From positions 1-64,000 of the forward strand of contig NZ_JYJF01000010.1 of NCBI RefSeq assembly GCF_000955975.1: a stretch of DNA of 64,000 nucleotides, given 5' to 3'. The stretch is from Saccharothrix sp. ST-888 (GTDB lineage: Bacteria; Actinomycetota; Actinomycetes; Streptomycetales; Streptomycetaceae). Under the pieces are notes generated by a model. It ran no database searches, had not been told where the DNA came from, and saw nothing but the letters and a program-made list of their open reading frames with translations. The position numbers and the translations under genes are program-made. Shown here piece after piece: positions 8,633-17,638 of the stretch (the stretch's first letter is position 1; every line of letters starts with the position of its first letter).

Positions 8633-9076
8633 ATGACAGCACCGAAGAACTTCCCCGCCAGGATCAGCATCGTCACCCTCGGAGTCGCCGACCTGCAGCG
8701 CAGCACCGAGTTCTACGAGGCCCTTGGCTGGCAGCGGTCCAGCGCCTCCAGCCCGGAGATCGTCTGGTTCCGCACCGCGGACTCGGCCCTCGGCCTCTTC
8801 CCCACCGAGGCGCTCGCGGCCGACGCCGGGGTGCCGGTGACGGGCGAGCCGTCCTTCCGCGGTGTCACTCTCGCGGTGAACCTCGAATCACCCGAGTCGG
8901 TTGACGCCGCCCTCGAAACGGCCGTCGCGGCCGGCGCCACGGTGGTCAAGCCCCCGTCCGGCAGCGGCTGGGGCGGCTACTCCGGCTACTTCGAGGACTT
9001 GGACGGCCACCTCTGGGAGCTCTGCCACAACCCGTTCTTCCCGTTCACCGAGAGCGGCAGCCTCGACCTGCCGTGA
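8633..9076 (+). CDS. VOC (glyoxalase/bleomycin-resistance fold) family protein
   Basis: 147 aa with two beta-alpha-beta-beta-beta modules of the vicinal-oxygen-chelate fold: ISIVTLGVADLQRSTEFYEALGW at residues 10-32 and the C-terminal GGYSGYFEDLDGHLWELCHNP near residue 115. These proteins are metal-dependent lyases, dioxygenases or antibiotic-sequestering proteins, and the substrate cannot be told here. There is no clear ribosome-binding site before ATG 8633. TACCCT 8 nt upstream could be a -10 box of a leaderless message. The SRPBCC gene follows 24 bp later, so they may be co-transcribed. Confidence 0.85.
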   Translation: MTAPKNFPARISIVTLGVADLQRSTEFYEALGWQRSSASSPEIVWFRTADSALGLFPTEALAADAGVPVTGEPSFRGVTLAVNLESPESVDAALETAVAAGATVVKPPSGSGWGGYSGYFEDLDGHLWELCHNPFFPFTESGSLDLP

Positions 9077-9100
9077 CGGCTCGCCACCCCGGGGGCAGCG

Positions 9101-9547
9101 TTGGATCCCAACCACTACCACCTCACCTCCGTCTGGCGGGTGCCCGCCGAGCCGCAGCGGGTCTACCGGGCCCTGGAGGACGTCGCCCGCTACCCGCAGT
9201 GGTGGCCGCAGGTCCGTACGATACGGCAACTGGACGAGCACACCGGTGAGTTGACGATCCGCTCGGCCCTCCCCTACACGCTGCGCATCACCGTGCGCGA
9301 GCAGCACCGGGCCCCGGCGGCCGGTCTGCTCCAGGCCGCGCTCGGGGGCGACCTCCAGGGCTGGTCACGCTGGCGGGTGAGCCCGGCCGGCCACGGCGCG
9401 GGCACCCTCGTGCGCTTCGAGGAGGAGGTCCGCCCGGCCAAGCCGCTGATGCGCCGCCTCGCCCTGATCGCCCGCCCCCTCTTCCTCGCCAACCACGCCG
9501 CCATGATGCGGGCCGGCGAGCGCGGCCTCCGCTCCCACCTCGCCTGA
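9101..9547 (+). CDS. SRPBCC (polyketide cyclase/START-like) family protein
   Basis: 148 aa, probably with a TTG start after a G-rich stretch. The pattern HYHLTSVWRVPAEPQRVYRALEDVARYPQWWPQVRTI, then alternating beta strands and a final long helix, fits the START-like lipid/ligand-binding fold. The ligand is unknown. It lies 24 bp after the VOC gene and probably shares its transcript. Confidence 0.8.
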   Translation: MDPNHYHLTSVWRVPAEPQRVYRALEDVARYPQWWPQVRTIRQLDEHTGELTIRSALPYTLRITVREQHRAPAAGLLQAALGGDLQGWSRWRVSPAGHGAGTLVRFEEEVRPAKPLMRRLALIARPLFLANHAAMMRAGERGLRSHLA

Positions 9548-9643
9548 CCGGCAGCGGCGCGGCGGCCGGGGGCAGGGAACCGCGCGGCCGGCCCGGTGAA
9601 CCCACCCGGCCACCCGCACGGTTCCCCACACCCCGGTGCGGGG

Positions 9644-11281
9644 CTACTTGCCCCGGCGGGAGCGGGCCTTGAAGGCCGCCTTCCTGGCCTCCTTGGCGAC
9701 GCCCCGGTCCCGGTGCAGCTCACCGACCGCGTCCAGCACCTCCGCCGTGTACGGGTGCTCGATCCGCCACAGCTCGGCGAAGAAGCCCGCCGGGTCGTCG
9801 TCCACCGGCAGCCCGTCCACCAGCTGCCGCAGCGCCTCGCTCTCACCCTCGCCGGTCAGCAGCTGCGCGGCGAAGGTGTCCACGATGGTCCAGAGCACCA
9901 CCCCGTACTCGGGCGCGGCGACCTCCAGCCCCTGTTCGAGCAGCCAGGCCCGGACCCCGCCGGCCAACTGCGGGTCGTCCACCACCTCCTGGGCGGCGGG
10001 CCGGGCCCCGGCCCCGAGCTGCTCCAGCGCGGACAGGCAGAGCATCCGCCGCACCGGACCGTAGGGGTCGGTGCCCCGGGCCGCCGCCAGCAGCTCGCGC
10101 GCCGCCCGGACCGGCTCGCGGTCGGCCAGCCAGACGGCCAGCTCCCGCTCGGGCAGCACGTTGTCGGTCTCGGAGATCCCGCGCAGCAGTTCCTCCGCCG
10201 TCCCTGCGGCCAGCTCGCCGACCAGCGGGGCCTCGAAGCCGTCCTCCAGCAGCCACTGCCGCACGCCGTACTGGCCGAGCGCGGTGAGCCTGACCATGCC
10301 GAACCGGGCGGCCTCCGCCTCGTCCAGCGGGCCCTCGCCGTCCACCGCGGGCTCCTCGCCCGACTCCTCCTCGAACAGCTCGGGGTCGATCGGACGGTGC
10401 TCCAGCAGCCCGAGCTCGGCCAGGTCGCCGAGCATCGGGTCCAGCGTCACCATCAGGTCGGTGATCTCGCCGAGCATCTCCTCGTCGGGCTCCTCGCCCT
10501 CGGGCACGACCAGCAGCGCGGCCAGCACCCCGAGCGGCACGGTCTCCTGCCCCGGCTCGGCGAAGGCCGTGGTCTCGTAGAGCACCTGGAGCGCCTCGTC
10601 CAGCAGTTCGGCGGCCGCCTGCCGGGACTCCTCCAGCTCCGCGAGCCCGGCCTCGTCGGTCTCCTCCGCCGCCTCGGCGCCCTCCTCGCCCTCACCCTCG
10701 CCCTCCAGCGGGAGCGAGTCGGCCTCGGCGGACAGCTCGCGGACGATCCCGGCGGCGGTCAGCCACAGTTCGAGGACGGTCTCCGGGTCACCCTGCTCGG
10801 CGTCCGCCAGATCGGGGCCCGGGATCGCGACGTGCTCACCGTCGGCGGTGGTGCCGATCTCGACGAGCTCCAGGTCGCAGGCGAGGGACCAGGCCCGCAT
10901 CGCCTCGATCACGGCCTCCTCGGGCGCGTCCCCCTGCTCCGGGGCCAGGCCGAGCAGCCGGGCGGCCGGGGCGCGGTCCGGCCCGGTGAGGTCACCGAAC
11001 TCGTCCACCGGACGGTGCGGTGCGGCCCAGCGGGCCAGCTTCAGTGCGTGGTCGATCAGCGGTACCGCGAGCGCTGCGGCCGCCAGCTCCGCCTCGGGCG
11101 GCAGCAGGACCGGCGGGACGAGCACGACCGCGTCGTCCATGTCGTCCTCCTCGCGGCCGTGCGCCGCGAACGCCCCGTACAGATCTGCCAGCTCGTAGTC
11201 GGCGGGCAGCAGACCCTCGGCCTTCGCGCCGGGCCCGCTCTCCGCCGGGTTGTCGGGCTTGGTGCGACGTCGTCCGGCCAT
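9644..11281 (-). CDS. Conserved actinobacterial hypothetical protein, acidic
   Basis: 545 aa, not assigned to a function. The body is very acidic, with Glu-rich stretches near residues 210-240 and 330-350. The C-terminus is basic (KEARKAAFKARSRRGK). Leu/Ala-rich segments suggest helical repeats. There is no signal peptide or transmembrane helix, so it is probably cytoplasmic. ATG 11281 follows GGGAGA at acceptable spacing. It is divergent from the MFS exporter. Confidence 0.75.
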   Translation of the reverse strand: MAGRRRTKPDNPAESGPGAKAEGLLPADYELADLYGAFAAHGREEDDMDDAVVLVPPVLLPPEAELAAAALAVPLIDHALKLARWAAPHRPVDEFGDLTGPDRAPAARLLGLAPEQGDAPEEAVIEAMRAWSLACDLELVEIGTTADGEHVAIPGPDLADAEQGDPETVLELWLTAAGIVRELSAEADSLPLEGEGEGEEGAEAAEETDEAGLAELEESRQAAAELLDEALQVLYETTAFAEPGQETVPLGVLAALLVVPEGEEPDEEMLGEITDLMVTLDPMLGDLAELGLLEHRPIDPELFEEESGEEPAVDGEGPLDEAEAARFGMVRLTALGQYGVRQWLLEDGFEAPLVGELAAGTAEELLRGISETDNVLPERELAVWLADREPVRAARELLAAARGTDPYGPVRRMLCLSALEQLGAGARPAAQEVVDDPQLAGGVRAWLLEQGLEVAAPEYGVVLWTIVDTFAAQLLTGEGESEALRQLVDGLPVDDDPAGFFAELWRIEHPYTAEVLDAVGELHRDRGVAKEARKAAFKARSRRGK

Positions 11282-11697
11282 CGTGCGCGTTCTCCCGTAC
11301 TGACATTGTCGTAGTGGTGGTGCTCACAGAGCCTCGCAGTGGCCGCGTCCGCCGTAGCGGCGGTCACCGCACCACAGGGCCGGGTGGGTGCCGGTCCATC
11401 TACTCAGCGTAGCCGTCGGGGCGCCCGTGTGCCCGGCCGATCGGCCCTCGCGCCGCCGCCGGACAGTACCAGCACGTATCCTTCGCTTGGCGCAGTGCAC
11501 AACCCCGCACCGCCACCGGGCAACGACGCCCACCCCACCCTCCGCGCCGCCCCCTCCCCATGCCCGCCCACGGGTCGTCGGGACGGATCCGGCAGGAGGG
11601 GGTATCGCTCACCCGCGCCGCCGGCGACTCCGACTCCGGGCCACCACCCCAGGCCCTGCCCGGGCCCGGTTGCGCCCGGCCACAGGAGACCCCTGCC
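11282..11697. other. Intergenic region between divergent genes
   Basis: 416 bp upstream of both the 545-aa hypothetical (minus) and the MFS gene (plus). It should hold both promoters. TATCCT near 11477 resembles a -10 box but has no good -35. A longer N-terminus for the MFS protein in this region is possible but has poor coding character. I see no gene here. Confidence 0.5.
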
Positions 11698-13029
11698 ATG
11701 GCGGACCTCTCCCCTGCCGGCCCCGGACTGCCCACAGCGCAGTACCCGGTACGCCGGCTCTCGGAGGCCCTGCTTCCCCTGGAGCTCGCACCACGCACGC
11801 AGCTCCAGCTCGCCGCGATCAGCCGCTGGAACGCGGTCCGCGGCATCCGCGTCGGCCTCGTCGCCGCCGCCCTGCTGCTTCTGCTGATCGGCGCCAATCT
11901 GGCGACCCCGATCTACCCGGTGCTCCAGCAGCGCCTCGGGCTCACCGCGCTCGACACCACCATCCTCTTCACCGTCTACGTCTTCGCCCTGGTACCGGTC
12001 CTGGCCGCGGTCGGCCACTGGTCGGACCACCTCGGGCGACGGGCGATGATCCTGCCCGCCGTGACCCTGGCCGCCGCTGGCGACGCGCTCTTCGCCACCG
12101 CGGGCAGCTTCGGCCAGCTCGCCGCGGGCCGGGCCGTCCAGGGCATCGCGGTCGGGCTCTCCACCGGGGCCGCCGGGGCCGCCCTCGGCGATCTGCTGCC
12201 GGACCACCAGACCCTGGCCGCCAAACTCACCCTGGCCTGTTCGGCGGGCGGTGTCGCGCTCGGCCCGATCGTCGGGGCCCTGCTCGCGGGCGGCAGCAAC
12301 CCGCTGCTCACGCCGTTCCTGGTGCACGCGGTGGCCCTGCTGGCGCTCTGCATACCGCTGGCGCTGGTCCACCCCAGGATGCCCGGCGGGATGCGCCCCG
12401 AGGCCACCCCGCCCCGCATCACCACCCCGGCCCACCTGCGGCCCAGGCGGCTCGCGCTGCCCGCCACCGGCCGCCGCGAGTTCCTGCTCGCCGCCGGGGC
12501 CGGCTTCGTCTCGTACGCGGTCTTCGGGGTCTACCTCAGCCTGGCGCCCGCTTTCTCCGCCACGCTGCTGCACAGCGGCTCGCACCTGACCGGCGCGGTG
12601 GTCGCGGCGCTGCTGCTCGGCTCCTCGGCCCTCGCGCAGCTGCTGGTCCCGCCGACCGCCGACCGCCTGGTGATCGCCCTCGGCATGACCGGTCTGGCGG
12701 CCGGCCTGGGCATGGTGGTCGCCGCCGGATACAGCGGCACCCCGGCGCTGCTCTTCATCGGCAGCGTCCTCGGCGGCGCCTGCCAGGGTGTGGCGTTCCG
12801 CTCGCTGTTCACCAGCGCGGTCGCCGCGATGGACCCCGAACGCCGGGGCAGCGAGCTCTCCGCCCTCTGGGTCATCGTCTACCTCGGCAGCTCGCTGCCG
12901 ATCGTCGCCGTCGGCGCCCTGGTCCGCTCCTACGGCCTGCTCCCGGCCGTCAGCGGCTTCGCGGCCCTCGCCGCGCTGGCCTGTCTGGGCCTGGCGGGTG
13001 CGGTGGTCAGGCGGAGCCCGTCCGCCTAG
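11698..13029 (+). CDS. MFS transporter (drug-efflux type)
   Basis: 443-aa membrane protein with about 12 hydrophobic segments beginning near residue 50 (VGLVAAALLLLLIGANLATP). The loop 2-3 signature GHWSDHLGRRAM typifies the major facilitator superfamily, followed by GRAVQGIAVGLSTGAAGAALGD in segment 5. It probably exports a small hydrophobic compound by proton antiport, substrate unknown. ATG 11698 follows CAGGAG. The roughly 45-residue N-terminal cytoplasmic extension is longer than usual. A perfect hairpin closes the gene against the convergent suf operon. Confidence 0.88.
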   Translation: MADLSPAGPGLPTAQYPVRRLSEALLPLELAPRTQLQLAAISRWNAVRGIRVGLVAAALLLLLIGANLATPIYPVLQQRLGLTALDTTILFTVYVFALVPVLAAVGHWSDHLGRRAMILPAVTLAAAGDALFATAGSFGQLAAGRAVQGIAVGLSTGAAGAALGDLLPDHQTLAAKLTLACSAGGVALGPIVGALLAGGSNPLLTPFLVHAVALLALCIPLALVHPRMPGGMRPEATPPRITTPAHLRPRRLALPATGRREFLLAAGAGFVSYAVFGVYLSLAPAFSATLLHSGSHLTGAVVAALLLGSSALAQLLVPPTADRLVIALGMTGLAAGLGMVVAAGYSGTPALLFIGSVLGGACQGVAFRSLFTSAVAAMDPERRGSELSALWVIVYLGSSLPIVAVGALVRSYGLLPAVSGFAALAALACLGLAGAVVRRSPSA

Positions 13030-13075
13030 GCACACCGGGGGGCAGGGCCGACGCCACGGAACGCCCCCCGACATG

Positions 13076-13113
13076 CCACTGCCGCGTGATCCCTCGGGAT
13101 CACGCGGCAGTGG
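13076..13113. terminator. 18-bp perfect hairpin between MFS gene and suf operon
   Basis: 13076-13093 is the exact reverse complement of 13096-13113. It sits between the stops of two convergent genes and should terminate both transcripts. Confidence 0.85.
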
Positions 13114-13127
13114 TGCAGCTCAGTGGA

Positions 13128-13502
13128 TCAGACGTTGAAGCCGAGCGCGCGGAGCTGGTCGCGGCCGTCGTCGGTGATCTTGTCGGGGCCCCACGGCGGC
13201 ATCCAGACCCAGTTGATCCGCAGGTCCTTCACCAGACCGTCGGTGGCGGTCTTGGCCTGGTCCTCGATGACGTCGGTCAGCGGGCAGGCCGCCGAGGTGA
13301 GCGTCATGTCGATGGTGGCCACGTCGTCCTCGTCGATGTGGACGCCGTAGATCAGGCCCAGGTTGACGACGTCGATGCCCAGCTCGGGGTCGACGACGTC
13401 CATCAGGGCCTCGGTCAGGTCCTCGACGGACACGGTGCCCGCGCTGGTGCCCACCGGCCCGTCGGGGCTGCTGTCGGCAGCCGGGGTCTCGGTCTCGCTC
13501 AT
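13128..13502 (-). CDS. sufT: MIP18/DUF59-family Fe-S assembly factor SufT
   Basis: 124 aa. The DUF59 core runs from VEDLTEALMDVVDPELGIDVVNLGLIYGV (residues 25-53) to TLTSAACPLTDVIEDQ, with the conserved cysteine of the family in SAACP. SufT-type proteins help mature or deliver Fe-S clusters. It is the last gene of the suf operon, 11 bp after sufU, and ends at an 18-bp hairpin. The N-terminal 25 residues are Ser/Thr/Pro-rich and probably disordered. Confidence 0.9.
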   Translation of the reverse strand: MSETETPAADSSPDGPVGTSAGTVSVEDLTEALMDVVDPELGIDVVNLGLIYGVHIDEDDVATIDMTLTSAACPLTDVIEDQAKTATDGLVKDLRINWVWMPPWGPDKITDDGRDQLRALGFNV

Positions 13503-13513
13503 GGATCAGTCCT

Positions 13514-13966
13514 TCAGTCGTTGATGGCGGGCTGCTCGGCGAGCGCCTTGGCGGTGGCGTCCTTCCAGGCCATCCAGCTCAGCAGGGCGCACTTGACCCG
13601 GGCGGGGTACTTGGAGACACCGGCGAACGCGACCGCGTCCTCCAGCACCTCCTCGTCGCCCTCGCCCTGCCCCTTGCTCTGCATCAGCTCCAGGAAGGCC
13701 TCCTGGATGACCTGGCCCTCGCCCACGGTCTTCCCGACCACCAGGTCGTTCAGCACCGAGGCGCTGGCCTGGCTGATCGAGCAGCCCTGCGACTCGTAGC
13801 TGACGTCGGCGACCACGGAGCCGTCGAGCCTGACCCGCAGGGTGATCTCGTCACCGCAGGTCGGGTTGACGTGGTGCACCTCGGCATCGCCGTCCCGCAG
13901 CCCCTTGCCGTGGGGGTTGCGGTAGTGGTCCAGGATGATCTCCTGGTACATCGAGTCGAGCTTCAT
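13514..13966 (-). CDS. sufU: SufU, zinc-dependent sulfur acceptor for SufS
   Basis: 150 aa, IscU-like fold. The three conserved cysteines are in NPTCGDE, SQGCSISQASASV and KCALLSWMAW. In Gram-positive bacteria SufU accepts the persulfide from SufS. ATG 13966 gives the normal N-terminus MKLDSMYQEIILDHYRNP. There is no Shine-Dalgarno before it, and the sufS stop is 17 bp upstream, so translation is probably coupled to sufS. Confidence 0.95.
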   Translation of the reverse strand: MKLDSMYQEIILDHYRNPHGKGLRDGDAEVHHVNPTCGDEITLRVRLDGSVVADVSYESQGCSISQASASVLNDLVVGKTVGEGQVIQEAFLELMQSKGQGEGDEEVLEDAVAFAGVSKYPARVKCALLSWMAWKDATAKALAEQPAIND

Positions 13967-13983
13967 ATCGGTGAATCCAGCCC

Positions 13984-15255
13984 TCAGCCGAAGAAGTTGC
14001 GGACGTGGTGCAGGCCGGCGATCAGCGCGTCGACCTCCGCCGGCGTCGAGTACAGATAGAACGACGCTCGGGTGGTCGCCGGAATTCCGTACCGCAGGCA
14101 CACCGGCCGCGCGCAGTGGTGGCCGACGCGCACGGCGATGCCCTGCTCGTCCAGCACCTGGCCCACGTCGTGCGGGTGGATGTCGCCGAGGGTGAAGGAG
14201 ATCGCGGCACCGCGGTCGACGGCCGTACGGGGGCCGATGATCCGCAGGTCGGGGATCTCCAGCAGGCGCTCGACCGCGTACTCGGTGATCGCGTGCTCAT
14301 GCGCGGCGATCTTGTCCATGCCGATGTTCGACAGGTAGTCCACGGCCGCACCGAGGCCGACCGCCTGGGCGATCGGCGGGGTGCCCGCCTCGAACTTGTG
14401 CGGCGCGGGGGCGTAGGTGGACGAGCCCATGGTGACGGTCTCGATCATCTCGCCGCCGCCGAGGAACGGGGGCAGGTCCTCCAGCAGCTCCTGACGGCCC
14501 CAGAGCACGCCGATGCCGGTCGGGGCCAGCATCTTGTGCCCGGTGAAGGCGACGAAGTCGGCCTCCAGCGCCTGGACGTCCAGCACCATGTGCGGGGCGG
14601 CCTGCGAGGCGTCGATGAGCACCAGCGCACCGACCGACTGGGCCTTGCGGACGATGGTCTCGACCGGGTTGACCGTGCCCAGCAGGTTGGAGACCAGGGT
14701 GAAGGAGACCACCTTGGTCTTCTCGGTGATCAGCTCGTCGATGTTGGAGAGGTCGAGCCGGCCCTCGTCGGTCAGCCCGAACCACTTCAGCTTCGCGCCG
14801 GTGCGCTGCGAGAGCAGCTGCCACGGAACGATGTTGGAGTGGTGCTCCATCTCCGTGATGACGATCTCGGCGTCCGCGTCCACCCGGTACGGCTCGTCGG
14901 CCCAACCCAGCATGTTCGCAACGAGGTTGAGGGACTCCGAGGCGTTCTTGGTGAAGATCACCTCGTCCCGGCTCGGCGCGTTGATGAAGGCCGCGACCTT
15001 GTCCCTGGCACCCTCGTACAGCGCCGTGGCCTCTTCGGCCAGCACGTGCACACCGCGGTGCACGTTGGCGTTGTGCCGCTCGTAGTACGCGGTGAGGGCC
15101 TCCAGCACCTGGCGGGGCTTCTGCGAGGTCGCCGCGTTGTCCAGGTACACCAGGGGCTTGCCGTCGTGCAGCACCCGCTGCAGGACCGGGAAGTCCTTGC
15201 GGATCGCATCGGTGTCGAGCAGCCCGGTCAGCGCCGAGCCGGTATGGGTTGTCAC
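13984..15255 (-). CDS. sufS: Cysteine desulfurase SufS
   Basis: 423-aa PLP enzyme that removes sulfur from cysteine for Fe-S cluster assembly. The PLP lysine is in FTGHKMLAPTGIGVLWG, and the persulfide cysteine is in the short group-II loop GHHCARPVC. The N-terminus runs RKDFPVLQ to VYLDNAATSQKP. The start overlaps the sufC stop by 4 bp (ATGA), which indicates translational coupling. Confidence 0.97.
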   Translation of the reverse strand: MTTHTGSALTGLLDTDAIRKDFPVLQRVLHDGKPLVYLDNAATSQKPRQVLEALTAYYERHNANVHRGVHVLAEEATALYEGARDKVAAFINAPSRDEVIFTKNASESLNLVANMLGWADEPYRVDADAEIVITEMEHHSNIVPWQLLSQRTGAKLKWFGLTDEGRLDLSNIDELITEKTKVVSFTLVSNLLGTVNPVETIVRKAQSVGALVLIDASQAAPHMVLDVQALEADFVAFTGHKMLAPTGIGVLWGRQELLEDLPPFLGGGEMIETVTMGSSTYAPAPHKFEAGTPPIAQAVGLGAAVDYLSNIGMDKIAAHEHAITEYAVERLLEIPDLRIIGPRTAVDRGAAISFTLGDIHPHDVGQVLDEQGIAVRVGHHCARPVCLRYGIPATTRASFYLYSTPAEVDALIAGLHHVRNFFG

Positions 15256-16016
15256 TCGGAAGCGCCGCCCTTCACGTAAGCCTCGTAGCCCTCGTTCTCC
15301 AGCTTGTCGGCGAGCTCGGCGCCGCCGGACTCGACGATGCGGCCGCCCGCGAAGACGTGGACGTAGTCGGGCTGGATGTACCGCAGGATGCGGGTGTAGT
15401 GGGTGACCAGCAGGGTGCCGACCTCGCCGGTGGAGCGGACCCGGTTGATGCCTTCGGAGACGATCCGCAGCGCGTCGACGTCCAGGCCGGAGTCGGTCTC
15501 GTCGAGGATCGCGATCTTCGGCTTGAGCAGCTCCAGCTGGAGGATCTCGTGGCGCTTCTTCTCGCCACCGGAGAAGCCCTCGTTGACGTTGCGCTCGGCG
15601 AAGGCCGGGTCCATCTGGAGGGCGGCCATCGCCTCCTTGACCTCCTTCACCCAGGTACGCAGTTTGGGGGCCTCGCCGCGGACGGCGGTGGCGGCGGTGC
15701 GCAGGAAGTTGGAGACCGAGACACCCGGGACCTCGACCGGGTACTGCATCGCCAGGAAGACGCCGGCCCGGGAGCGCTCGTCGACGGACATCTCCAGCAC
15801 GTTCTCGCCGTCCAGCAGGACCGAGCCGCTGGTGACGGTGTACTTGGGGTGGCCGGCCAGCGAGTAGGCCAGGGTGGACTTGCCGGAGCCGTTCGGGCCC
15901 ATGATGGCGTGGGTCTCGCCCTGCTTCACGGTCAGGTCGACGCCGCGCAGGATCTCGCGCGGGCCGCCCTCGGCGTCGACGGAGACGTGCAGGTCACGGA
16001 TTTCAAGCGTTGCCAT
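15252..16016 (-). CDS. sufC: SufC, ABC-type ATPase of the SufBCD scaffold
   Basis: 254 aa. Walker A is GPNGSGKST near residue 37, the signature is FSGGEKKRHE, and Walker B is AILDETDSGLD. SufC powers the SufBCD complex on which Fe-S clusters are built. It lies between the Rieske-like gene (6 bp upstream) and sufS (4-bp overlap). Confidence 0.97.
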   Translation of the reverse strand: MATLEIRDLHVSVDAEGGPREILRGVDLTVKQGETHAIMGPNGSGKSTLAYSLAGHPKYTVTSGSVLLDGENVLEMSVDERSRAGVFLAMQYPVEVPGVSVSNFLRTAATAVRGEAPKLRTWVKEVKEAMAALQMDPAFAERNVNEGFSGGEKKRHEILQLELLKPKIAILDETDSGLDVDALRIVSEGINRVRSTGEVGTLLVTHYTRILRYIQPDYVHVFAGGRIVESGGAELADKLENEGYEAYVKGGASE

Positions 16017-16022
16017 GTGTAC

Positions 16023-16340
16023 TCAGGACTCCTGGTTGACGGAGACGAGCACATCGTCCCCTTCGATCTTTACGGGGTAGACGGCGACCGGCTTGGTGGC
16101 GGGCAGCCCGGACGGCTTGCCGGAACGCAGGTCGAAGCTGGAGCCGTGCAGCCAGCACTCGATCATGCAGTCCTCGACCTCGCCCTCCGAGAGCGAGACG
16201 TTCGCGTGCGAGCAGATGTCGTTGATCGCGAACACCTCGCCCTCGGTGAAGACGAGGGCCACCGGCACGCCGTTGAGCTCGACGCGCTTGGGCACGTCCT
16301 CGTGGAGGTCACTCAGCGAGCAGGCGCGCAGGAAGCTCAT
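16023..16340 (-). CDS. Rieske [2Fe-2S] ferredoxin-like protein of the suf operon
   Basis: 105 aa. The Rieske ligands are ICSHAN (Cys-x-His) and ECWLHG (Cys-x2-His), like the small ferredoxins of non-heme oxygenase systems. It has no signal peptide, so it is cytosolic. Its start overlaps the sufD stop by 4 bp, and sufC follows after 6 bp. The position inside the operon suggests electron supply to, or use of clusters from, the Suf machinery. The precise role is not established from sequence. Confidence 0.93.
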   Translation of the reverse strand: MSFLRACSLSDLHEDVPKRVELNGVPVALVFTEGEVFAINDICSHANVSLSEGEVEDCMIECWLHGSSFDLRSGKPSGLPATKPVAVYPVKIEGDDVLVSVNQES

Positions 16341-17581
16341 CCGACCGCCGCTTCCAGCTCGGCCTCGATCTTCTCCATCAGGTGGTCCTGGATCTCGGCG
16401 ACGCCGATCTGCTGGACCAGTTCGGCGAAGAAGCCGCGCACCACCAGGCGGCGGGCCTCGTCCGCCGGGATGCCGCGGGCCTGCAGGTAGAAGAGCTGCT
16501 CGTCGTCGAAGCGGCCGGTGGCCGAGGCGTGCCCGGCGCCGACGATCTCGCCGGTCTCGATCTCCAGGTTCGGGATCGAGTCGACCCGGGCACCGTCGGT
16601 GAGCACCAGGTTGCGGTTGTGCTCGTAGGTGTCGGTGCCCTCGGCGGCGGCGCGGATCAGCACGTCGCCGACCCAGACCGCGTGCGCGTCCTGGCCCTGC
16701 AGAGCACCCTTGTAGACCACGTTGGACCGGCAGTGCGGGGTGTCGTGGTCGATGATCAGGCGGTGCTCCAGGTGCTGGCCGGCGTCGGCGAAGTACAGGC
16801 CGAAGAGCTCGGCCTCGCCGCCGGGGCCCGCGTAGCGCACCCGGGGGTGGATCCGGACCAGGTCGCCGCCGAAGGTGACGACCACGGACTTGAGCGAGGC
16901 GTCCCGGCCGACCAGGGCGGACTGCTGGGCGGTGTACACCGCGTCGCGCTCCCAGTCCTGGACGGAGACGAAGGTGAGCTTGGCGCCGTCGCCGACCAGC
17001 AGCTCGACGTTGGCGGCGCGGGTGCCGCTACCGGTGTGGTTCAGCACCACGACGGCCTCGGCGAACGGCTTGACCTCGATCACCACGTGCGCGAAGCGGA
17101 CGCCGCCCTCGCCGTGCACGTCGATCTTCACCGGCTCGGTGAGCACCGTCTCCTTGGGGACGGTGACGACCAGCGCCTGTGCGAAGGCGCTGAACGCCTG
17201 CGCGGCGACCCGGTCCACCGGCGTACCGGCCTTGCCCAGGCGGGCGTCGTCGCGGCCGACGGTCTCGGCGGTGACGCCGTCCGGCAGGGCCAGCTCGATC
17301 TTGTCGGTGCCCTCGCCGGCCCGCGCGGCGGCGGCAGCGGTGCCGTCGTGCAGCCCGCCCAGGCGGTGCATCGGGGTGAAGCGCCAGTCCTCCTCGCGGC
17401 CGGTCGGCAGCGGGAAGTCGTTCACGTCGAACGAGGGCTTGACCGCGACGCGGGCGTCGATCGGCTGCTGGACGGTGGCCCGACCCGTGCCGGGACCGGC
17501 CAGCTTGTCACCGGCTCCGGTGGTCCCGACCTCGATCGAACCGGCGGTGGTGGCACCGGAGGTGTTCTGAACGTCAGCCAT
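16337..17581 (-). CDS. sufD: SufD scaffold protein
   Basis: 414 aa. The SufBD-family C-terminal beta-helix and motif YEHNRNLVLTDGARVDSIPN lead to GHASATGRFDDEQLFYLQARG. SufD pairs with SufB and SufC in the scaffold. ATG 17581 (MADVQNTSG) is chosen. An in-frame start 9 codons earlier is possible because the GAGGAAG stretch is rather far from 17581. The first 50 residues are low-complexity Gly/Ala/Thr. Confidence 0.95.
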   Translation of the reverse strand: MADVQNTSGATTAGSIEVGTTGAGDKLAGPGTGRATVQQPIDARVAVKPSFDVNDFPLPTGREEDWRFTPMHRLGGLHDGTAAAAARAGEGTDKIELALPDGVTAETVGRDDARLGKAGTPVDRVAAQAFSAFAQALVVTVPKETVLTEPVKIDVHGEGGVRFAHVVIEVKPFAEAVVVLNHTGSGTRAANVELLVGDGAKLTFVSVQDWERDAVYTAQQSALVGRDASLKSVVVTFGGDLVRIHPRVRYAGPGGEAELFGLYFADAGQHLEHRLIIDHDTPHCRSNVVYKGALQGQDAHAVWVGDVLIRAAAEGTDTYEHNRNLVLTDGARVDSIPNLEIETGEIVGAGHASATGRFDDEQLFYLQARGIPADEARRLVVRGFFAELVQQIGVAEIQDHLMEKIEAELEAAVG

Positions 17582-17638
17582 GGCTGTTCGTAGTGCTCTC
17601 TTCCTCAAAAGTGTGGATGGACGGCGTGCGGCCGGGCG